DNA from: JAPOXR01 sp963664715
Lineage (GTDB): Bacteria; Pseudomonadota; Alphaproteobacteria; Rhodobacterales; Rhodobacteraceae
Direction of reading: 5' to 3'
Length of the DNA stretch: 64,000 nt
Assembly: GCA_963664715.2 (NCBI GenBank)
Contig: CAXXUY010000011.1
Location: forward strand, 248,001-312,000
A program made the position numbers and the translations under genes. Shown piece after piece: positions 24,284-33,914 of the stretch (positions are counted from its first letter, which is position 1; every line of letters begins with the position of its first letter). The notes beneath the pieces are model-generated. The model was not told the DNA's origin, did no database searches, and worked only from the letters and a program-made list of their open reading frames with translations.

Positions 24284-26274
24284 TCCACTCCGGCAGGGTT
24301 CTCTTCGATCACCCCTCGCTCGGGGCGGTGGAGCACGCGGACGGATACATGCCGAGAATAGTGTCCTTCAGCCATGAAGACAAAGCCGCAAAGGGTCTGC
24401 GCTCGCTCAGGGACGACCCCGGCCGTGACGGCCCAACGATCCGGTTCGGCGCAGTGGAAACGGTCGCTGAGAACCGTGCGATGCTGCTTCGTGCGCCGCG
24501 AGGCGGCGGCAAGACAGTATTCGTCCGGGAACTCGAGGCGTGCCTGAATGGAGAATCCTGCGGCGATCCGGTTTTCAATCTGGGTCGGCTGAACCGTTCC
24601 GTATGCCGCAATGATGATGGCCTGTTCCTGTGTGAGCGTTGGAGTGCGCCACTGCCAACCATCATCTCGGTCGATCTCGGCGATGATGGCCGCTCCGGGT
24701 TTCAATTCGGACATGGCAGGGAACACCCTGCCATCATGGTTATTCTTGACGGACTTGACCATCTGGCGGTGGACCAGGCCGGACGCTTGCTCGAACAAGC
24801 CATGACATGGCTGTATCGCAATCCGGATTCCCGTCTCCTGTTGACTGGAGAAACCGACACCATCGCTGCATTGGAATTGCCACCCGAACTCGCCACGCAC
24901 GATCTGATGCCGGTGCCAGGCATGGAATGCAGGGCGCTGTGCAAGCGGTTGGGGTTCAAGGAACCGGAATGCAACATGGCGCGGTGGCCAGGCCCGTTTG
25001 CCCTTTGGGCTGCTTCCGGGATTGATGCATCCCCGTGGGATCAAGTCCGTTCGCTGGTCGGAAAGGACGAAACGCAGCGGTTGGCGGAGATTGCGGCGCG
25101 GCAGGTCGGAGGCGATGACGGGCGGGCTTTCTTGTTTGCTTCAAACCATGCCGCCTTGGACCGCATGTTACAGCAACGCTGGCTGATAGACATCCTGGCA
25201 GCCCGCCACCTGGCTTCCGAGCCGATTGAACAGGTTGTCTCCCGGATTTCGGTTCGTACCGACAGATGGATAGGTTCCATGACCCGTTTCGTGCTTGATT
25301 TGCCGGCAGGGTCGGAAAGGGCGAAGGCGTTGGTCCAGGGATTGATGACAGCAGATATGGATCCCCGGATGCTGCTGATTGCCTCACGTCTCGTTCAAAC
25401 CGGAAAGCTAGGTTCGGAAGCCGTTCGCAAGGCCCTTGCAGCCGGAATCGAAGTTGGTGGCCTGCCGGCAGGCCTCCGCAGAAAGTTCGGACAAGCCCTG
25501 GCACTGCTCGGAGATCCGCGCAGGCTTGACAAACTGGTCGGGGTGCCCGCGGGCTCATTTCGGATAGGCGGCGACGTCCACCCAAATTCCCGGCCAGAGC
25601 ATGGCTGTCGTGTCGAGGCTTACCGCATTGGCGCCTATCCTGTCACCAATTCAGCTTACCAGAGGTTTGCGACAGCCACAGGACGGGTTTGGCGTTCGGC
25701 CGATGCAACACGACCCGAATTGGCCAACGCCCCTGCAGTCGACCTGACCTGGCACGACGCGATGGCCTATTGTGCCTGGTTGACATCCGAATGGCAGGCC
25801 ACAGGCCGGATCGGCACCGACGAGATCGTACGATTGCCAACTGAACCCGAATGGGAAGTGGCCGCGCGTGGCTCTCGAGGATCGCATTACCCATGGGGAG
25901 AGGAATGGGCCGCAGGGCATGCGAACGGAGAAGAAACGGGATTCAACGAGGTCTGCTCTGTGGGCCTTTTCCCCGAAGGCGCGTCACCATTCGGATGCAT
26001 GGATATGGCCGGGCAGGTATGGGAGTGGACCACGACGCTCTGGGGCAAGGACATGAGGACCCCGTCCTTTGCATATCCCTACCGAAACGACGGTCGTGAA
26101 GACCTGGATGCCGGTCCCTCGGTCAGGAGGGTTCTGAGAGGCGGTTGCTTCTCAAGCAACAGGATGAAGGCGAATGGCATCTACCGCGGCAGCCTGGAAC
26201 CGGACGGCTTCTGGCGCGGAAACGGTTTCAGGATTGTTGTGGCACAGGCAGGAACAATGACTGCGAGCACGTGA
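24280..26274 (+). CDS. STAND-like NTPase fused to FGE/C-type-lectin-fold domain
   Basis: A 664-residue protein starting at GTG 24280. Residues about 55-210 look like a P-loop NTPase of STAND type: Walker A APRGGGKT (72-79), Walker B AIMVILDGLDHL (151-162) and a sensor-like RLLLTGE (185-191). A helical middle follows. Residues about 423-655 form an FGE-sulfatase domain (VPAGSFRIGG, YPVTNSAYQRFATATGR, DLTWHDAMAYCAWL, RLPTEPEWEVAARG, DMAGQVWEWT, RVLRGGCFSSN, GNGFRIVV). The paired catalytic cysteines of true formylglycine-generating enzymes are missing, so a ligand-binding C-type-lectin role is likelier than sulfatase maturation. NTPase-CLec fusions occur as targets of diversity-generating retroelements; no reverse transcriptase is in the window. 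Confidence 0.8.
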   Translation: MIHSGRVLFDHPSLGAVEHADGYMPRIVSFSHEDKAAKGLRSLRDDPGRDGPTIRFGAVETVAENRAMLLRAPRGGGKTVFVRELEACLNGESCGDPVFNLGRLNRSVCRNDDGLFLCERWSAPLPTIISVDLGDDGRSGFQFGHGREHPAIMVILDGLDHLAVDQAGRLLEQAMTWLYRNPDSRLLLTGETDTIAALELPPELATHDLMPVPGMECRALCKRLGFKEPECNMARWPGPFALWAASGIDASPWDQVRSLVGKDETQRLAEIAARQVGGDDGRAFLFASNHAALDRMLQQRWLIDILAARHLASEPIEQVVSRISVRTDRWIGSMTRFVLDLPAGSERAKALVQGLMTADMDPRMLLIASRLVQTGKLGSEAVRKALAAGIEVGGLPAGLRRKFGQALALLGDPRRLDKLVGVPAGSFRIGGDVHPNSRPEHGCRVEAYRIGAYPVTNSAYQRFATATGRVWRSADATRPELANAPAVDLTWHDAMAYCAWLTSEWQATGRIGTDEIVRLPTEPEWEVAARGSRGSHYPWGEEWAAGHANGEETGFNEVCSVGLFPEGASPFGCMDMAGQVWEWTTTLWGKDMRTPSFAYPYRNDGREDLDAGPSVRRVLRGGCFSSNRMKANGIYRGSLEPDGFWRGNGFRIVVAQAGTMTAST

Positions 26275-27047
26275 AACTCATCCCGCCCGATCCCGTAGTA
26301 TCTCCTCCTGCCAAATGAAACTGGAGTGCGCACCTGCGGTCTGACCAGTCAGCGTTCATTCATTGACCCATCCGGGGCATTGATCTCTTTGAACCGGCTC
26401 GGGCCGAAGGGCCTGATCGACTGGAACAGGATCGAAAGGGTCCATGTCCACGCAAATCCTGCCAAGTTGCACACTTCATGACCCCTTCACCGTACCATTC
26501 ACGCGTAGAGCCCGGCTCTGGCGAACGCGGCCACGCGCCGGTCGACTGCAAGATCGAGGCCGAAGGCATCTCCTTTCGTACGAAACTTCACGCGATCCGC
26601 GAATAGCCGCTGCGGTCGAGACAGGACAACCTGGCAGGTTGAACGGGAGCGGGCAGTCCTGCCTTGCCGGGGTCTGCAACGGGTTCGAAGGCTTGCCAGT
26701 TCTGTCAAGCGACGTTGGTCCTGACTTGATCGGGTCCAGTCACTGACGGCCGGGCGGTGCCGCGACAGCCCTTGCTGGAGCGTGTCGTGCTCTTCCGCAG
26801 TCACTCGCCTCTTTTCGACCGTATGACGTCCCATGTCCGGGTGACGCAGTCCTGGTTCCCGCATTCGCGATACATGCTCCGGTTGCCGCGGGCGCATCGC
26901 GGCGCATGACCAAGCGCCGTCTCTTGCCGAGTTGCCAAGCCCGGCAAGCCCTGCCATAACCGCGGCACTCGTCGGGTCATCGGGGTCGCCGAATGGATGC
27001 GTGAGCCGAGGCTGGCGCTTCGGGGGGGCCGATCTAGGGGAATTCGC
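26275..27047. other. 773-bp stretch without a supportable gene
   Basis: No frame carries recognisable motifs. A long minus-strand open frame starts inside the next gene and is its antisense shadow. I searched for a template repeat resembling the FGE C-terminus and saw none. The right end holds the promoter and ribosome site (AGGGGAATTCGC) of the amidohydrolase. Confidence 0.5.
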
Positions 27048-28292
27048 ATGTCCGACCTCATCCTTCTGGGCAACGCAACGATCGTCGACGCCCAGAACAG
27101 CGAGCCGCGCCAAGGGTGTCATGTCCTCGTCGAGGGCGATCGCATCCGGGAAGTCGCGGACACCCCGATCAGCGCAGGCAACGCCACGGTTTTCGACCTG
27201 AACGGACGTGTCGTGATGCCGGGACTCATCGACGCCCATGCGCATGTCTATCTGACGGAAGTCGACCTGACGCGCCTGGCCGGCATTCCGATCTCGCTGA
27301 TCTCGGCCCGCGCCACCGTGGCGCTGCGAGAAATGCTGGACCGCGGATTCACCACGCTGCGCGACGCCGGCGGCGCCGATTGGGGGATCCGCGAGGCGGT
27401 GGAGCGCAATCTGGCGCCGGGACCGCGCCTGTTCATTTCCGGCCGAGCGCTCAGCCAGACCGGCGGTCACGGCGATCTGCGGCGCCGAACGGATGGCTTC
27501 GAACCCTGCGGCTGCAGCAGCGCGCTCGGCCTGACCATGTGCATCGCCGATGGAGTCGAGGGGGTGCAAAAGGCTGCCCGCGAGCAGCTCCGCCAAGGTG
27601 CCGATCAGATCAAGGTCATGGTCTCCGGTGGCGTGTCGTCCCCCAACGATCCGCTTGAGTCGCTCCAGTACACGTCCCAAGAGGTCCGGGCGATCGTCGC
27701 TGAAGCCACGGCCTGGAAGACTTACGTGATGGCCCATGCCTATACGGCAGAGGCCATCCGACACGCCGTCGAAGCTGGCGTTCGGTCAATCGAGCACGGC
27801 AACCTGATCGACGAGCCGACGGCGGAGATGATGGCGGCTTCGGGGGCCTTCATGGTGCCGACCCTGATCGCCTATGAAGCGATGCACCGGCGGGGCGCCG
27901 AACTGGACGTGCCGGCCTCCAGCATGAGCAAACTCCGCACCGTGCTCGGAGCCGGACTGCGCTCCATCGAGATCGCCAAGCGCGCAGGCGTTCCACTCGG
28001 ATTCGGAACCGATCTGCTCGGTGCGCTGCAAGTGGACCAGTCGCGGGAGTTCAGCATCCGTCGCGAAGTCCTGTCGGCGCACGAGATCATCACCTCGGCA
28101 ACCGCGACCAACGCGCGCCTGCTGATGCGAGAGCACGAACTCGGCCTCGTGGCACCCGGATACCTGGCCGACCTGCTCGTCGTCGATGGCAACCCGCTCG
28201 AGGATCTGGGGCTTCTTCAGGACCAGGGCGCGCACCTGTCGCTGATCATGAAGGCGGGCACGATCCACAGCACCGGTCTGAGCGCGACCTAA
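27048..28292 (+). CDS. Metal-dependent amidohydrolase (Xaa-Pro dipeptidase/imidazolonepropionase-like)
   Basis: A 414-residue amidohydrolase. Metal-site motifs are PGLIDAHAHV (residues about 60-69), a lysine in QIKVMVSGG, AHAYTAEAIRHAVEAG, IEHGNLID and GFGTDLLG. The sequence style (TTLRDAGGADWGIREAVERN, then GPRLFISGRALSQTGGHGD) is that of the microbial Pro-Xaa carboxypeptidase/prolidase subgroup of amidohydrolases, which cleave N-acyl or peptide bonds to a C-terminal residue. ATG 27048 has a good ribosome site and removes an Arg-rich 17-residue extension. It converges with the hyuB operon downstream (43 bases between stops), and its role is presumably linked to that locus. Confidence 0.88.
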   Translation: MSDLILLGNATIVDAQNSEPRQGCHVLVEGDRIREVADTPISAGNATVFDLNGRVVMPGLIDAHAHVYLTEVDLTRLAGIPISLISARATVALREMLDRGFTTLRDAGGADWGIREAVERNLAPGPRLFISGRALSQTGGHGDLRRRTDGFEPCGCSSALGLTMCIADGVEGVQKAAREQLRQGADQIKVMVSGGVSSPNDPLESLQYTSQEVRAIVAEATAWKTYVMAHAYTAEAIRHAVEAGVRSIEHGNLIDEPTAEMMAASGAFMVPTLIAYEAMHRRGAELDVPASSMSKLRTVLGAGLRSIEIAKRAGVPLGFGTDLLGALQVDQSREFSIRREVLSAHEIITSATATNARLLMREHELGLVAPGYLADLLVVDGNPLEDLGLLQDQGAHLSLIMKAGTIHSTGLSAT

Positions 28293-28335
28293 CCCGTTGT
28301 TCCGGTAGTCGGTGGGAGTGGCCTCCGCGTTGCTT

Positions 28336-30015
28336 TCACTCCTCCACGGCCGAATACCCGTAGTTGCTCTCGGCATAGGCCGGCGAGACCAGTTCGTCGC
28401 GCAAGTCGGCTGCGACGGCAGCTTGGTGCCGCGCCCGCGGATCCCCATAGCCGCCGCCATTGCCGGTGACCATGCGAATGACCTCGCCTTCGGCGATGGG
28501 CATCCGCGCGGTCTTCCCGTGTTCCTCGATGGTCCCGTCATTGCGCAGGATCATGATCCGGTTCGGTGAGCCATCACTGCCGCCTGCCATGCCCCAGGGT
28601 GGATAATCATGCCGGCCGAGGATTGAAGTGAGCCAGGCCTGCGACAGGCAACGGTACTCGATGACGAGCCCCTTGCCACCGCGAAACCGCCCTGCTCCAC
28701 CATCCTCCGGGTTGAAGGCATAGCGTTCGACCCGCACGCCATACCGGGTTTCGGCGACCTCGATCGGGATGTTGTAAGTCTCGCCATTCGCCTGGCAGAA
28801 TTGACCGTTGTCGCCGTCGCGGTCGTGCCCCGCACCCCAGCCACCGGCCAGGGGTTCGACGAGGAGATAGAACTCTCCCGTGTCCGGATGCGTGCCCCAA
28901 ATGTTGGTCGACCCGACCGTGAGGTATCCGCCGGCAGGCAGGCGTTCGGGCACATGGGGCGCCAACGCCTTCCACACCAGGTCGATGACGAAGTTCCCCG
29001 ATTCCCAGTAGACCGAAGTCGGGGCCGGACGAATCGCAGTGAAGAGGGTTCCGTCGGGGCAAATCACCTCCAGCGGGCGGAACATGCCTCCGTTGACCGG
29101 AACATGCGGGGCGGTGCAGGCCACATAAACCGCGCGCGCGAAGGAGTTCATGCCGGATCGCGTCGTGTTGATCGAGCCCGGCGCTTGCGGATCGGTACCG
29201 CTGAAATCGATCAGGAACCGGTCCCCGGAGATCGTCACCTTGACCTCGGCATGGAAAGGGCCATTGCCAAGGCCGTCGCCGTCGAGCATCGCCTCCGAGA
29301 CGAACTCGCCCTTGGGCATCCGCTCAAGTTCGGCGCGCACCATTCGCTCGCCATAGTCCAGGATCCGGGACATCGCGCCGGTCACGGTTTCCAGCCCATA
29401 GCGCGTCACCAATTCGATGATTCGGCGTTCGCCGACGCGGTTTGCGGCAATGCTGGCCCACATGTCGCCGAGTGTCATGTCCGGAATGCGGACATTGGCC
29501 TCGATCATGTCGACCAGCGGCCGGTTGATCGTGCCACGGTCGAACAGCTTCACCGTCGGGAACATCAGCCCTTCCTGGTAAACCTCGGTCGAATCGGTGA
29601 GATTGCCGCCCGGCGCCATGCCGCCGACCTCTGTCCAGTGCGCCTTGTTTGCGACGAATGCGATCAGGGTCCCCTCGAAGAAGACCGGCAGAACCAGGGT
29701 CACATCCGAGACATGCGTGCCGCCGCCGCCATAGGGATCGTTGGTGATGAAGATGTCGCCTTCATGGATGTCGTCCGGGCCGTGCTTTTCCAGAACCGCG
29801 CGCACTGCCGAATCCAGCGTCGCCATGAACAGGACCACCCCGTTGCCCTGGGCGACCAGGTTGCCGTGCGCATCGGTGACGCCGACCGCGAAATCCAGGA
29901 TCTCGTAGACGATCGGGCTCATGCTGGTCCGCTTCATGGCGGCAAACATCTCATCCCCGACGGCAACCAGCGCGTCCTTCAGGATCTCGTAGGTGAAGTA
30001 GTCTTCGTCAACCAT
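28336..30015 (-). CDS. hyuB: Hydantoinase/oxoprolinase B subunit
   Basis: A 559-residue HyuB-family protein, partner of HyuA in ATP-dependent opening of N-methylhydantoin or 5-oxoproline rings. Family landmarks are MVDEDYFTYEILKDALVAVG at the start, AQGNGVVLFMATL, ITNDPYGGGGTHVSDVTLVL, FVANKAHWTEVGGMAPGG and the glycine-rich end RMVTGNGGGYGDPRAR. I chose ATG 30015, which overlaps the upstream ATPase stop by eight bases and follows AGGA; ATG 30054 is a longer alternative. HyuA is encoded at the other end of the operon, with the transporter genes between them. Confidence 0.9.
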   Translation of the reverse strand: MVDEDYFTYEILKDALVAVGDEMFAAMKRTSMSPIVYEILDFAVGVTDAHGNLVAQGNGVVLFMATLDSAVRAVLEKHGPDDIHEGDIFITNDPYGGGGTHVSDVTLVLPVFFEGTLIAFVANKAHWTEVGGMAPGGNLTDSTEVYQEGLMFPTVKLFDRGTINRPLVDMIEANVRIPDMTLGDMWASIAANRVGERRIIELVTRYGLETVTGAMSRILDYGERMVRAELERMPKGEFVSEAMLDGDGLGNGPFHAEVKVTISGDRFLIDFSGTDPQAPGSINTTRSGMNSFARAVYVACTAPHVPVNGGMFRPLEVICPDGTLFTAIRPAPTSVYWESGNFVIDLVWKALAPHVPERLPAGGYLTVGSTNIWGTHPDTGEFYLLVEPLAGGWGAGHDRDGDNGQFCQANGETYNIPIEVAETRYGVRVERYAFNPEDGGAGRFRGGKGLVIEYRCLSQAWLTSILGRHDYPPWGMAGGSDGSPNRIMILRNDGTIEEHGKTARMPIAEGEVIRMVTGNGGGYGDPRARHQAAVAADLRDELVSPAYAESNYGYSAVEE

Positions 30016-31006
30016 GGTGAGCGGTTCCTGAACCTCTTGGGTTGCGGCAGGCATGTTGGTGTGTCGGCGTTGCGGCGACGAGCGGTGGCACTCCCTGCTC
30101 GCAGAGCGCCACGGCATGCGGGCAGCGCGGCAGGAAGGGACAGGCCGCACCGACCGGGGGCTCGGCGCCCAGCACGGAGGTATCCCAGTCCCAGGTCGGT
30201 TTCAGAACCTCTTCCGGCTCAGACACGACAGGAATGGAGGACAGGAGCATTGTGTTGTAGCGGTGCTGCGGATTCGCGAACAGCTCCGCCGTTGTGCCAT
30301 GCTCGACCACATAGCCGCGATAGAGCACGACAACCTCGTCCGCGATGTTGCGAACCACACTCAGATCATGGGTGATGAACAGGTAGGTCAGCTTGTACTG
30401 CGCCTGCAACTCGACAAGCAATTGCAGTATGCGGGCCTGGACCGATACGTCGAGTGACGAGGTCGGCTCGTCGAGCACGATCATGTCGGGCTCCGGCGCC
30501 AGGGCCCGCGCCAGGGCCACGCGCTGACGCTGGCCGCCGGAGAGCGCGTAGGGATACCGCTCCATGAAGTCGGCCGGAATGCCCACGATCTCCAACAGCT
30601 CGGCCACGCGGTCGCGTCGCTGGCGCCGTGAACGGTCGCTGTGGATCGCGATCGGCAGGTCGAGGATCTGGCGCAGGCTCCGCTTGGGATTCAGCGTCGT
30701 GTAGGGGCTCTGCTGTACGACCTGAATCCGACGCCGCATGTCGGTGTCGCGGGTTGCGGTGATTTCGCGCCCTTCGAACAGGATCCGGCCCGATGTCGGC
30801 CGGTCGACGCCGAGGATCTGATTGCCCAGCGTGGTCTTGCCCGATCCGGACTCCCCGACAACCGCGACGGTCTGACCGCGGCGAATGTCAAGGCTCACAC
30901 CGGCGAGCGCAGAAACCGTACGGCTGCCGACGGTGAAGACCCGGCACAGATCCTCGACGCGGACCAGAACTGGATCCTCCAATGGGGGCACGACAGGCGC
31001 AGCCAT
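30008..31006 (-). CDS. Peptide-type ABC transporter ATPase (DppF-like)
   Basis: A 332-residue ATPase. Walker A is VGESGSGKTT, the signature LSGGQRQRVALARA, Walker B MIVLDEPTSSLD, the H-loop FITHDLSVV, and the end carries the oligopeptide/dipeptide C-terminal region with a Cys-containing motif (CPFLPRCPHAVALCEQG). ATG 31006 overlaps the stop of the DppD-like gene (TGATG), so I reject the longer start at 31111. It completes the importer with the genes upstream. Confidence 0.93.
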   Translation of the reverse strand: MAAPVVPPLEDPVLVRVEDLCRVFTVGSRTVSALAGVSLDIRRGQTVAVVGESGSGKTTLGNQILGVDRPTSGRILFEGREITATRDTDMRRRIQVVQQSPYTTLNPKRSLRQILDLPIAIHSDRSRRQRRDRVAELLEIVGIPADFMERYPYALSGGQRQRVALARALAPEPDMIVLDEPTSSLDVSVQARILQLLVELQAQYKLTYLFITHDLSVVRNIADEVVVLYRGYVVEHGTTAELFANPQHRYNTMLLSSIPVVSEPEEVLKPTWDWDTSVLGAEPPVGAACPFLPRCPHAVALCEQGVPPLVAATPTHQHACRNPRGSGTAHHG

Positions 31007-31968
31007 CAAGAACCCAGGACACACATCACGCGGTGCCCCGGTACAGGCTCGGTGATCGGCGGATTGCTGCAGGCGGCCCGCGCATGGGGGCAGCGCGGCT
31101 GAAAGCGGCATCCGACCGGCGGGTTGGTGTAGTCAGGCACCTGGCCGGGGATCGGCTGCGGCAGACCCTCGCCCGTCAGCCGTGGCACGGCGGCCAGAAG
31201 CGCCTTGGTGTAGGGGTGCCTCGGTGCCTCGAATAGTCGTGCCGTCTCGGCCTCTTCGACGATCGTGCCGGAATACATGACATAGACCCGTTGGGCGAAC
31301 TTGCGCACCACGCCCAGGTTGTGGGTGATCAGCAGCACCGCGGCGCCGACTTCGTCCGTGAGCGCCTCCATCAGGCGCAATGTCTGTTCCTGGACCGTGA
31401 CGTCGAGGGCCGAGCCCGGTTCGTCAGCGACGACGACCCTGGGTCGATTGACCAGTGCCATCGTGATGAGAATCCGCTGGTTGAGGCCGCCACTCAACTG
31501 GAACGGGTAAGAGGCGAGCACCCGCTCGGAATCTGCGATATGCACGTGGCGCAGCGCCTCTGCGGCTCGCCTGTGCGCCTCCGCCCGGGACGTCCCCGGA
31601 TCACCCCGCCGGATCGCCGTGACCAGCTGATCGCCGACTGTGAAGACCGGGTTCAATGCTGCGGCCGGATCCTGGAACACCATGCTGATTTGGCGCCCCC
31701 GAATGTCCTGCCATCCCCTCTTGCCCAGTTCGAGGAGATTGGTGCCTTCGAACATCACGCGTCCGTCGACCGACATGTTGCCGCCATTCATCAGCCCCAT
31801 CGTCACCAGGGCGGTGCTTGTCTTGCCACAGCCTGATTCCCCCACCAGCGCGACGCGCTCCCCGGCGCGCAGGTGCAGGCTGACGCCATTGAGAATGTGC
31901 GCCACGCCCTCGAACTGGCGAATGCGAACGTGCAGGTCTTCGACGGTGAGGACAGGATCGGAGTTCAA
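31006..31968 (-). CDS. Peptide-type ABC transporter ATPase (DppD-like)
   Basis: A 320-residue ATPase with Walker A VGESGCGKTS, signature LSGGLNQRILITMAL, Walker B VVVADEPGSALDV and the C-terminal Cys motif CRFQPRCPHARAAC. The signature has Gly-Leu-Asn instead of the common GQR/GMR run, a minor variation. The start is a TTG at 31968 that overlaps the permease stop (TTGA) and follows GGAGACGGA. The longer ATG at 32067 would overlap the permease by about 100 bases and add unconserved residues. Confidence 0.9.
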   Translation of the reverse strand: MNSDPVLTVEDLHVRIRQFEGVAHILNGVSLHLRAGERVALVGESGCGKTSTALVTMGLMNGGNMSVDGRVMFEGTNLLELGKRGWQDIRGRQISMVFQDPAAALNPVFTVGDQLVTAIRRGDPGTSRAEAHRRAAEALRHVHIADSERVLASYPFQLSGGLNQRILITMALVNRPRVVVADEPGSALDVTVQEQTLRLMEALTDEVGAAVLLITHNLGVVRKFAQRVYVMYSGTIVEEAETARLFEAPRHPYTKALLAAVPRLTGEGLPQPIPGQVPDYTNPPVGCRFQPRCPHARAACSNPPITEPVPGHRVMCVLGS

Positions 31969-32816
31969 CGTCCGTCTCCGAACATGCTGCGCAACCCATC
32001 GCCGACCAGATTGAACGCCAGCACGACCAACAGGATTGCGAGTCCCGGAAACACTGGCAACCACCACATATCCGGCTGATAGCTCGCACCTTCCGCAACC
32101 ATGGACCCCAGATCCGGGGTAGGCGGCTCGACCCCCAGCCCCAGGAAGCTGAGCGCCGAGGCCACGAGTATGACAAAGCCGAGATCCAGCGTGAACTTGG
32201 TCAGCACCGATGGCAAGAGGTTCGGCAGGATCTCGCGGAACAGAATGTGAAGATGCGATGCGCCCACTACCTGCGCCGCAACGACGAACTCCTCATGTCG
32301 CAAGACCCGGGTCTGATTGTAGACCATCCGCGTGTACCAGGGCCACCAGAGAACTGCGAGCGCGAGCAGGCCGTTGATCAGGGTGCGCTCGAGCACTCCG
32401 AGCACGGCCATCGCCAGAACCAACGCCGGGATCGCCAGGAAGACATCGGTGACCCGCATGATGATCGTGCCGGTCCGTCCGCCCATGTAGCCGGCGACAA
32501 GTCCGAGCGTGACGCCCAGCGGCGCGGCGAGTCCGAGCACGACGAACCCGATCACCAGCGAGATTCGGTAGCCGTAGATCACCCGGGTGAGCACATCGCG
32601 CCCGACCAAGTCGGTCCCGAACCAATGCTGCGAACTCGGTGGTTGGCTGGTATTGCCGAAATCCACAAATCGCCCTGCGTGGTCCGGATAAGGCGACAGG
32701 ACCGGCGCCAGAACCGCCAGGAACACGACCACGGACAGCAACGCAAGGCCAAACACCGCCAGCGGCTCGGATCTGTAGCGATACCACATCCGCGAATTGA
32801 AGATACCCAACCTCAT
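31965..32816 (-). CDS. Peptide-type ABC transporter permease (DppC-like)
   Basis: A 283-residue permease with the DppC element HWFGTDLVGRDVLTRVIYGY near residues 67-86, an EAA loop (EFVVAAQVVGASHLHILFRE) near 175-195 and SALSFLGLGVEPPTPDLG. The ATG at 32816 overlaps the DppB-like stop (ATGA). The frame continues open upstream to 33254, but that part is antisense-free overlap with the DppB gene and is not counted. Five to six membrane segments are visible. Confidence 0.93.
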   Translation of the reverse strand: MRLGIFNSRMWYRYRSEPLAVFGLALLSVVVFLAVLAPVLSPYPDHAGRFVDFGNTSQPPSSQHWFGTDLVGRDVLTRVIYGYRISLVIGFVVLGLAAPLGVTLGLVAGYMGGRTGTIIMRVTDVFLAIPALVLAMAVLGVLERTLINGLLALAVLWWPWYTRMVYNQTRVLRHEEFVVAAQVVGASHLHILFREILPNLLPSVLTKFTLDLGFVILVASALSFLGLGVEPPTPDLGSMVAEGASYQPDMWWLPVFPGLAILLVVLAFNLVGDGLRSMFGDGR

Positions 32817-33832
32817 TGGTCCTGATACCGGATCCGCGGGTTCATGTAGGCAACGACGATGTCGATGATCATATTGATAATGAGAAAGAAGGCAGAGATC
32901 ACGAGGACCGTGCCGACAATTCCGTTCAGGTCCTTCCTGATGATCACCTCGACGCCATATCGCGCCATTCCCGGCCAGGCGAACACCATCTCCACGAGAA
33001 AGGCGTTTCCGAGCATGATCGCGAAGTCCAGTCCGAGGATCGTCAGCGTCGGTACCATGGCCGGACGCAACGCGTATTTGTAGGCGATCTCCCGTTCCGT
33101 GTACGAAAACGCTCGCGCCAGCTGGATATACTGGCGGTCGTAGACCTCGGACATGTTGGCGCGGGTCAGGCGCGCTGCGGTGCCGAGCCCGCCCATCGCC
33201 AGAGCAAAAGCAGGCAGGATGATGTGACGCACCGCATCGAAGAGAGTTGCCCACATGCCGGCGATCGCGGAATCGAATATCAGGAGACCGGTGACCGTCG
33301 GCGGCAACTCAGCCGCGCGCGACACCCGCCCGGCAATGGGAAATATGTCGAGCGCGAAGGCAAAGACGAGCATCAGGAAGATTGCCCACACGAATGACGG
33401 CGTGACGACACCCAGGAGGGCCGCGAGATTGGCGGCTCGGTCCACGCCCGAATTCCGATAGCGCGCCGCGACGATGCCGAGCGGCACACCGATGAGCGTC
33501 ATGATCAGCGCGGCGGCGAGGACAAGTTCGAAGGTCGCAGGCAGCGTTGACAGGATGTCGCTGGTCACCGGGCGCTTGGTGTAGAGCGAGATGCCGAGGT
33601 CGCCCCGGAGCAGATCCTTAGCGAACTCGCCGTACTGCACGACGACGGGTTCGTTCAGCCGCAAACGCTCGCGCATCATCTCGACCTGCTCGGCCGAGGC
33701 CATCGGTCCCAATGCAATCCGGGCAGGATCGCCCGGGATCAGGCGCGCGACACCGAAGATCAGGATCGAGACGCCGAACAGGACGAGCAGCGATCCGAGG
33801 AGACGGCCGAGGAAGTAGCGCCAGAGATTCAC
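32813..33832 (-). CDS. Peptide-type ABC transporter permease (DppB-like)
   Basis: A 339-residue inner-membrane protein starting MNLWRYFLGRLLGSLLVLFG, with PGDPARIALG near residue 33 and a C-terminal MIIDIVVAYMNPRIRY, both typical of DppB. The EAA loop RQYIQLARAFSYTEREIAYK lies near residues 238-257. It lies between the binding-protein gene, with a stem-loop in the gap, and the DppC-like gene. Confidence 0.93.
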   Translation of the reverse strand: MNLWRYFLGRLLGSLLVLFGVSILIFGVARLIPGDPARIALGPMASAEQVEMMRERLRLNEPVVVQYGEFAKDLLRGDLGISLYTKRPVTSDILSTLPATFELVLAAALIMTLIGVPLGIVAARYRNSGVDRAANLAALLGVVTPSFVWAIFLMLVFAFALDIFPIAGRVSRAAELPPTVTGLLIFDSAIAGMWATLFDAVRHIILPAFALAMGGLGTAARLTRANMSEVYDRQYIQLARAFSYTEREIAYKYALRPAMVPTLTILGLDFAIMLGNAFLVEMVFAWPGMARYGVEVIIRKDLNGIVGTVLVISAFFLIINMIIDIVVAYMNPRIRYQDQ

Positions 33833-33873
33833 GCGGGTTCGTTTTCGCAGATGCAGGAATGCGGCCGTAGATC

Positions 33874-33903
33874 AGGGGGCGACAACTCGAGTCGCCGCCC
33901 CCT
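33874..33903 (-). terminator. Intercistronic stem-loop after second binding-protein gene
   Basis: A 10-bp stem (AGGGGGCGAC with GTCGCC-G-CCCCT, one bulged G) and a 7-base loop, lying 11 bases past the binding-protein stop on the minus strand and before the permease gene. It has no T-tract, so mRNA stabilisation or attenuation is likelier than full termination. Confidence 0.6.
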
Positions 33904-33914
33904 CTCGGCGTGAC

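Noticed and set aside
24280..26274. True formylglycine-generating enzyme (sulfatase maturation)
   Set aside because: The domain is of FGE type but lacks the conserved catalytic cysteine pair, and no sulfatase gene is nearby.
26275..27047. Template repeat or reverse transcriptase of a diversity-generating retroelement
   Set aside because: No near-copy of the FGE C-terminus and no reverse-transcriptase frame could be found in the window.
26499..27764. 421-residue minus-strand open frame
   Set aside because: It is antisense to the amidohydrolase at 27048-28292 over most of its length, has Arg/Gly-rich shadow composition and no motifs.
28801..30375. 524-residue plus-strand open frame
   Set aside because: Antisense to hyuB, whose sequence matches its family end to end.
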